A stretch of 17,232 bases of DNA, from contig NZ_LLZI01000023.1 in NCBI RefSeq assembly GCF_001509485.1, positions 1 through 17,232 of the forward strand. The letters are read 5' to 3'. Below, piece by piece: positions 12,659 to 17,232 of the stretch; within the stretch, counting starts at the first letter, position 1, and each line of letters begins with the position of its first letter. The position numbers were made by a program, and so were the translations under genes. The notes below the pieces were generated by a model that saw only the letters and a program-made list of their open reading frames with translations, made no database searches and was not told the DNA's origin. Origin of the DNA: Streptomyces sp. NRRL F-4489. GTDB lineage: Bacteria; Actinomycetota; Actinomycetes; Streptomycetales; Streptomycetaceae.

Positions 12659-14752
12659 GTGGGTCCGGCGGATGTGGGAGTGGTCGTGGTCGAGGAAAAG
12701 ACGGAAGCCCTGGGGGCTGACGAGGCGGTGCAGGTGCTGCGCCGGGTGTTCGGGTACGACGCGTTCCGCGGGGAGCAGCGGGAGATCATCGAGCATGTGA
12801 TCGGCGGCGGGGACGCGGTCGTGCTGATGCCCACGGGCGGGGGGAAGTCGCTGTGCTACCAGATTCCCTCGCTGGTGCGGCCGGGGGTCGGGGTGGTGAT
12901 CTCGCCGCTGATCGCGTTGATGCAGGACCAGGTCGACGCGCTGCGGGCGCTGGGGGTGCGGGCCGGGTTCCTGAATTCGACGCAGGACCTTGAGGAGCGG
13001 CGGCTGGTCGAGGCGGAGTTCCTGGCCGGGGAGCTGGATCTGCTGTATCTGGCGCCGGAGCGGCTGCGGGTCGAGCAGACGGTGCAGCTGCTGGAGCGCG
13101 GGAAGATCTCGCTGTTCGCGATCGACGAGGCGCACTGCGTGGCCCAGTGGGGCCACGACTTCCGGCCGGATTACCTCGCCCTGTCGATGCTGCACGAGCG
13201 CTGGCCGGACGTGCCGCGGATCGCGCTGACCGCCACGGCGACGAAGGCGACGCACGCCGAGATCACGTCCCGGCTGCGGATGGACGGCGCCCGGCACTTC
13301 GTGGCGAGCTTCGACCGGCCCAATATCCAGTACCGGATCGCGCCGAAGAACGAGCCCCGGCGGCAGCTGCTGGAGCTGCTGCGCGGCGAGCACGCCGGGG
13401 ACGCCGGCATCGTCTACTGCCTCTCCCGGGCCTCGGTGGAGAAGACCGCCCAGTTCCTGGTGGACAACGGCATCGACGCGGTGCCGTACCACGCCGGGCT
13501 CGACGCCCGGGTGCGCGCGGCGAACCAGGCGCGGTTCCTGCGGGAGGACGGGCTGGTGGTGGTCGCCACGATCGCGTTCGGGATGGGGATCGACAAGCCC
13601 GACGTGCGGTTCGTGGCGCATCTGGACCTGCCGAAGTCGGTGGAGGGCTACTACCAGGAGACCGGGCGCGCGGGCCGGGACGGGCAGCCGTCCACGGCGT
13701 GGCTCGCGTACGGCCTCCAGGACGTGGTCCAGCAGCGGAAGATGATCGACGGCTCGGAGGGCGATGACGCGCACCGCCGCCGGCTGTCCGCGCATCTGGA
13801 CGCCATGCTCGCGCTGTGCGAGACGGTGGAGTGCCGGCGCGTGCAGCTGCTGGCGTACTTCGGCCAGGACGGCGGCGGCCCGTGCGGCAACTGCGATACG
13901 TGCCTGACGCCGCCGCAGACCTGGGACGGGACGGTGCCGGCGCAGAAACTGCTGTCGACGGTGGTGCGGTTGCAGCGCGAGCGGGGGCAGAAGTTCGGCG
14001 CGGGCCAGATCATCGACATCCTGCTGGGCCGGAAGACCGCCAAGGTCGTTCAATTCGATCATGACGCGCTGAGCGTCTTCGGGATCGGCGAGGATCTGCG
14101 CGAGGCCGAATGGCGGGGCGTGGTACGGCAGTTGCTGGCCCAGGGGCTGCTGGCCGTGGAGGGCGATTACGGCACGCTGGTGCTGACCGAGGCCAGTGGC
14201 GAGGTGCTGCGCGGGGGGCGCCAGGTGCCGATGCGGCGGGAGCCGGAGAAGCCGGCCCGGGCGGCGAAGGCGAAGACCAAGGGCAAGCGGGCGCCGGTGG
14301 ATCTGCCGGAGGAGGCGCTGCCGGTCTTCGAGGCGCTGCGCGGCTGGCGGGGCCGGACGGCCAAGGAGCAGGGCGTTCCGGCGTATGTGATCTTCCACGA
14401 CGCGACGCTGCGGGAGATCGCGGTGACGCGGCCGGCGAGCGTTGCCGCGCTGGGCGCGATCAACGGGGTGGGCGAGAACAAGCTCGCGAAGTATGGCGAG
14501 CAGATTCTGGACGTGCTGGGCGGGGGTGAGGGCGGGGACGGTGCCGGTGCCGGTGCCGGTCCGGGGGCCGTCGTCGGTGAGGTCGTTGCCGAGGGCGGTG
14601 CGGCTTCTGGGGACGGGGGTGCGCCTGCGGTCGGTGCTGGTTCCGGGGGCGGGGCTTCGGCCTCCGGTAAGGGGGCGGCCTCGGGGAGCGGTTCTGTGTG
14701 GGGTGAGGGGGAGGAGGTGCTGCCGGAGCCGCCGGATGACATCGACTGGTGA
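12659..14752 (+). CDS. recQ: ATP-dependent DNA helicase RecQ
   Basis: This 697-aa protein has the full RecQ layout. The SF2 helicase core has Walker A TGGGKS (59-64), DEAH (136-139), [17 protein letters not shown] and ETGRAGRDG (motif VI, about 294-302). The zinc-binding cysteines are 342, 359, 362 and 365 (ECRR...CGNCDTC), followed by a winged-helix RQC region (about 378-515). An HRDC domain (about 552-625) starts [18 protein letters not shown] and ends [17 protein letters not shown]. The last ~70 residues are a Gly/Ala/Ser-rich tail with GGTGCC repeats in the DNA (about 14537-14560), ending PEPPDDIDW. It unwinds DNA 3'-to-5' in recombination and fork repair. GTG 12659 suits a leaderless mRNA; GTG 12686 is an alternative with GGGAG five bases upstream. 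Confidence 0.95.
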   Translation: MGPADVGVVVVEEKTEALGADEAVQVLRRVFGYDAFRGEQREIIEHVIGGGDAVVLMPTGGGKSLCYQIPSLVRPGVGVVISPLIALMQDQVDALRALGVRAGFLNSTQDLEERRLVEAEFLAGELDLLYLAPERLRVEQTVQLLERGKISLFAIDEAHCVAQWGHDFRPDYLALSMLHERWPDVPRIALTATATKATHAEITSRLRMDGARHFVASFDRPNIQYRIAPKNEPRRQLLELLRGEHAGDAGIVYCLSRASVEKTAQFLVDNGIDAVPYHAGLDARVRAANQARFLREDGLVVVATIAFGMGIDKPDVRFVAHLDLPKSVEGYYQETGRAGRDGQPSTAWLAYGLQDVVQQRKMIDGSEGDDAHRRRLSAHLDAMLALCETVECRRVQLLAYFGQDGGGPCGNCDTCLTPPQTWDGTVPAQKLLSTVVRLQRERGQKFGAGQIIDILLGRKTAKVVQFDHDALSVFGIGEDLREAEWRGVVRQLLAQGLLAVEGDYGTLVLTEASGEVLRGGRQVPMRREPEKPARAAKAKTKGKRAPVDLPEEALPVFEALRGWRGRTAKEQGVPAYVIFHDATLREIAVTRPASVAALGAINGVGENKLAKYGEQILDVLGGGEGGDGAGAGAGPGAVVGEVVAEGGAASGDGGAPAVGAGSGGGASASGKGAASGSGSVWGEGEEVLPEPPDDIDW

Positions 14753-14986
14753 GGTGGGCTGGTTGGTGCGGGACGTCGGCCGGCGAGGCGTCGTCGGCCG
14801 GGGAACGGTGGGGCGCGCGACGGATGGGACGAGGGCGGGTTTGTCACACGACTGAACGGAGAGGTGGGGCCGGCTGTTACACAACCTATGGATCGCCGTT
14901 ATGGACCCTCCGTAGCTTACTGTCACGTAACGCACATTGACCTGTCCCAGACCCGGCGGCCGCCGGCCGCCCGTCGAGGAGTGCCC

Positions 14987-15271
14987 ATGCGTGCTCAGCG
15001 CCGCTCCGTGATCCGTACCGCCACCGTCGTGACCGGGGCGCTGGCCGTTCTGCTGCTTCCCTCGGGTGCCGCGTTCGCCGCCGATTCGATGGCGCCGACG
15101 GAGAGCCGGACGTCGATCATCCTGCCCGACGACGGGCTGGCCGGCCTCGCGGAGAAGGCCGGGCACCTGCCGAAGGCGGGTCTGCTCGGCGGCGCGGCGG
15201 CGCTGGGCGCGGTGGGCGTGGGCGTCGCGGTGCAGCGGCGGCGTCAGGAGTCGTCGGACCGGTCCCGGTAG
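14987..15271 (+). CDS. Small exported surface protein with LPKAG motif and C-terminal anchor
   Basis: The ATG at 14987 has GAGGAG five bases upstream. The 94-aa product begins with a signal peptide (MRAQRRSVIRTATVVTGALAVLLLPSGAAFA, cleavage likely after residue 31). A short extracellular segment of about 30 residues follows, then LPKAG (61-65), a hydrophobic helix (LLGGAAALGAVGVGVAV) and a basic tail (QRRRQESSDRSR). The order motif-helix-Arg cluster is that of a sortase sorting signal, with Ala in place of Thr in LPxTG. It may therefore be a cell-wall-anchored or simply membrane-anchored surface peptide. The upstream 234-bp gap contains an A/T-richer zone (about 14875-14945) where its promoter should lie. 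Confidence 0.8.
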   Translation: MRAQRRSVIRTATVVTGALAVLLLPSGAAFAADSMAPTESRTSIILPDDGLAGLAEKAGHLPKAGLLGGAAALGAVGVGVAVQRRRQESSDRSR

Positions 15272-15333
15272 GGGGGAGCCGGATCCGGGGCGGGGCGGCC
15301 TCTTCGCGGGCGCGATGCCTTCGGCGGGCGGGT

Positions 15334-16326
15334 TCAGTCCTCGGTCGCCCGTGCCAGTTTTTGTACTTCGGCGTACGTCAGGGGCCGCGCGTCTGGGGAC
15401 GTCGGCCGCTGCGGTTGTGCGGGTTCCGGCGTCGTGCGGGTGGCGTCGTCCGCCACCTGGGGCCTGCGTGCCCGTGTCGCGCGGTCCGCGTCCGGCGACG
15501 AGGTCAGGCGGAGCGCTTCGGCTGCTGTGCGGGCCGCGCCGAGGGCCGTGCGGTAGAGCAATGAGCCGGTGCTGATGCGGCGGACGCCGAGGTCGGCCAG
15601 GTGGTGGACGGTGTGCTGGCCCGGTGCGAAGAGGACGTTCAGGGGCGCGGGGATGCCGGCGACCAGGGTGGCGATGTCCGCGTCGGCGGTGACACCCGGG
15701 ACGAAGATGCCGTCCGCGCCGGCGGCCAGGTAGGTCTCCGCGCGGGCGAGCGTGTGCGACAGGGGCGGCGGGGCGCCCACCAGCCAGTGGGTGTCGATCC
15801 GGGCGTTGAGGAAGAGGCCCGGGGCGCGTTCCTTTACGGCGGCGATCAACTCGGCTTGGCGGGTTGGGTTTTGGAGGACGGTGCCGGTGCCACCGGGGAG
15901 GCCGTCCTCCAAGTTGATGCCTGCGGCGCCGTGGTGCCACAACTCCGCTGCTAGGCAGGCTACTTGGTCCGGATCGGCAGCGAATCCTGCTTCGATGTCC
16001 ACGGTGAGCGGGCAGGGCAGGCGGTTCGTGAGGCGGCGGGCGAGGGCGAGTGTGGCGGCCCGGACCTCGGGGTGGCCCTGGCCGTCCGGCAGGCCGAGGG
16101 CGGCCGCGATGCCGAGGCTGGTCGTGCCGACCGCCGCGAAGCCGGCGGCGGCGAAGGCGGTGGCCGAGGCGCTGTCCCAGGCGTTGGGGAGCAGGAGCGG
16201 GCGGCCGGGGGTGTGGTGCAGGGCGTGGAAGGCGGACGTGCGGGGTTCGTCGGGGCGGTCGGTCGTCCGGGGGGTGGCGTGCGGCCCAGGTGAGGCCGGG
16301 GCCGGGGTCGGAGTGGGGGTCGTCAT
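15334..16326 (-). CDS. Isocitrate lyase/PEP mutase superfamily protein
   Basis: The 330-aa product is read from ATG 16326; no ribosome site is seen, but TACCGT six bases upstream could be a -10 box of a leaderless mRNA. Superfamily landmarks are PLLLPNAWDSASA (44-56), TVDIEAG (108-114, metal/acid region), GINLEDG (136-142) and FLNARIDT (172-179). The GADGIFVPG strand (204-212) and the ISTGSLLYR region (271-279) complete the TIM barrel. The family forms or breaks C-C or C-P bonds of oxo-acids (methylisocitrate lyase, PEP mutase, oxaloacetate decarboxylase-like). The KxKCG catalytic loop of classical lyases is absent, so the substrate cannot be named. The C-terminal ~40 residues are a low-complexity extension. 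It is divergent from the ArsR-like gene across 63 bp. Confidence 0.85.
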   Translation of the reverse strand: MTTPTPTPAPASPGPHATPRTTDRPDEPRTSAFHALHHTPGRPLLLPNAWDSASATAFAAAGFAAVGTTSLGIAAALGLPDGQGHPEVRAATLALARRLTNRLPCPLTVDIEAGFAADPDQVACLAAELWHHGAAGINLEDGLPGGTGTVLQNPTRQAELIAAVKERAPGLFLNARIDTHWLVGAPPPLSHTLARAETYLAAGADGIFVPGVTADADIATLVAGIPAPLNVLFAPGQHTVHHLADLGVRRISTGSLLYRTALGAARTAAEALRLTSSPDADRATRARRPQVADDATRTTPEPAQPQRPTSPDARPLTYAEVQKLARATED

Positions 16327-16389
16327 GTGGCGACGGTAGGGCGGGGACGTGTCGGTGGTGGCCGAAGTGTCGCGGCGGAGAATGGGCGT

Positions 16390-17232
16390 ATGACGACGCC
16401 GGAGAGAGCAGGGAAGCGAGCGGCGGGCGGGCGGCCGGGGTCGGTGCCCGGTCCCGACTACAGCCAGGAGCTGGCCCGGTTGGCCGCGCTGCTGGCGGAT
16501 CGTACCCGGGCCGCGTTCTGCCTGGCGCTGCTCGACGGGCGGGCCTGGACGGCCGGGGAGCTGGCCGCGTACGCGCGGGTCGCGCCGTCCACCGCGAGCG
16601 AGCACCTGACGCGGCTGATCGACGGCGGGCTGCTGGTCGAACGGCGGCAGGGCCGGCACCGTTACGTGCAGCTGGCCGGCCCCCGCGTCGCCGAGCTGCT
16701 GGAATCGGTCACCGCGCACCTCGGGCCGCCGGCCGCCGCGCCGCGCGGGCTGCGCGCGGCCAACGCGTCGGCGGCGCTGGCCCGCGGCCGGACCTGTTAC
16801 GACCACCTGGCGGGGCGCCTCGGCGTCGCCCTCACCGACGCCATGACCGCGCGGGGGCTGCTGGACCAGGACGGTGGGTTCGCGCTCACCGGGAGCGGCC
16901 GGGCGTGGTTCGCCGAGGCCCTCGGGGTGCCGGACGAGGCGCTGCGCGGCGGCCGCCGCCCGCAGGCACGGGGCTGCCTGGACTGGACCGAACGCCGTCA
17001 GCACCTCGCCGGTCTGGCGGGCGCCCGGCTCTGCGAACGGCTTCTGGAACGGCACTGGGTCCGGCGCATCGGAACCGGCCGGGCGGTCCGCCTCACGCCG
17101 GAGGGAGCGGATGCCTTGCGGGAGCTGCTGGAATCCGTCACCGCGTACCTCGGGCCGCCGGCCGCCGCCCCGCCCGGGCTGCGCGCGGCCAACGCGTCGC
17201 CGGCGCTGGCCCGCGGCCCGGCCTGTTACCCC
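16390..17232 (+). CDS. ArsR-family winged-helix regulator, 3' end runs off the window
   Basis: The ATG at 16390 has GGAG nine bases upstream. Residues 23-95 form an ArsR-type winged helix: YSQELARLAALLADRTRAAFCLALL, recognition helix VAPSTASEHLTRLIDGGLL, and wing VERRQGRHRYVQL. The second half (residues about 130-243) is a helical region ending VRRIGTGRAVRLTPEGADALRELL, where proteins of this type normally end at about 230-245 residues. Instead the frame continues from residue 245 into a near copy of residues 102-138 up to the window edge. Metal-binding Cys clusters of classical ArsR/SmtB are not evident. As the divergent neighbour it probably regulates the PEP-mutase-like gene and itself. 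Confidence 0.75.
   Translation, partial: MTTPERAGKRAAGGRPGSVPGPDYSQELARLAALLADRTRAAFCLALLDGRAWTAGELAAYARVAPSTASEHLTRLIDGGLLVERRQGRHRYVQLAGPRVAELLESVTAHLGPPAAAPRGLRAANASAALARGRTCYDHLAGRLGVALTDAMTARGLLDQDGGFALTGSGRAWFAEALGVPDEALRGGRRPQARGCLDWTERRQHLAGLAGARLCERLLERHWVRRIGTGRAVRLTPEGADALRELLESVTAYLGPPAAAPPGLRAANASPALARGPACYP
16693..16803 (+). repeat. First copy of a 111-bp direct repeat inside the ArsR-like gene
   Basis: Bases 16693-16803 match 17122-17232 at 102 of 111 positions with an in-frame offset of 429 bp. This copy sits in the natural middle of the protein (ELLESVTAHLGPPAAAPRG onward). Confidence 0.85.
17122..17232 (+). repeat. Second, diverged copy of the 111-bp repeat at the window end
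   Basis: It replaces the expected end of the ArsR-like gene. Six of the nine differences from the first copy are G-to-C changes, and they become denser toward the final base, which is more like sequencing or assembly error at a contig end than biological drift. Confidence 0.8.

Noticed and set aside
14537..14560. GGTGCC repeats as a possible CRISPR or regulatory repeat
   Set aside because: They are in-frame codons of the Gly/Ala-rich RecQ tail, short and without spacers.
12548..15940. 1130-codon reverse-strand open frame opposite recQ
   Set aside because: It crosses recQ, the LPKAG gene and part of the PEP-mutase gene with Arg/Pro/His-rich sequence and no domains; an antisense shadow.

Overview
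The window looks like chromosomal DNA of a Streptomyces or close relative. GC content is very high, third codon positions are strongly G/C, starts are often GTG or TTG, and some genes look leaderless. The gene families (M6 peptidase, FabR-like TetR, DUF4190, ricin-type lectin, DyP peroxidase, RecQ with HRDC) are typical of that group. All calls come from reading the sequence; no search was run.

Left chromosomal block (1-5442). A 5'-truncated M6-type metallopeptidase is followed by a convergent FabR-like TetR repressor. The repressor is divergent from a two-gene membrane-protein unit (a 54-aa protein and a DUF4190 protein), and the gap between them carries repeated operator-like sequences. Next come a reverse-strand lipoprotein, a secreted ricin-type beta-trefoil lectin, a 144-aa cytosolic protein of unknown function, and a tRNA-Arg(CCT).

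Integrated element (5406-12007). The last 38 bases of the tRNA-Arg, through its T-arm and acceptor, are repeated exactly at 11970-12007. The two copies frame 6.6 kb as a tRNA-integrated element. It holds a strong hairpin, a chimeric small gene, a tyrosine integrase cut off before its catalytic domain, an XRE regulator directly upstream of the integrase, a divergent excisionase-like gene with palindromic operators, and a cargo operon. The operon has an alpha/beta-barrel-like protein, a GATase1-like protein and a DyP-type heme peroxidase, followed by a decayed BASS-type transporter gene. No replication or transfer genes are visible and the integrase is broken, so the element looks like an immobilised relic that has kept an intact peroxidase operon.

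Right chromosomal block (12008-17232). The displaced 3' flank of the tRNA (encoded CCA plus terminator hairpin) comes first. Then come a small RAMA-like reading frame, a RecQ helicase with an exact DnaA box in its upstream region, a small surface protein with an LPKAG motif before its C-terminal membrane segment, a PEP-mutase/isocitrate-lyase superfamily enzyme on the reverse strand, and a divergent ArsR-like regulator. The regulator runs off the window in a diverged repeat of its own middle, which may be a sequence-end artefact.
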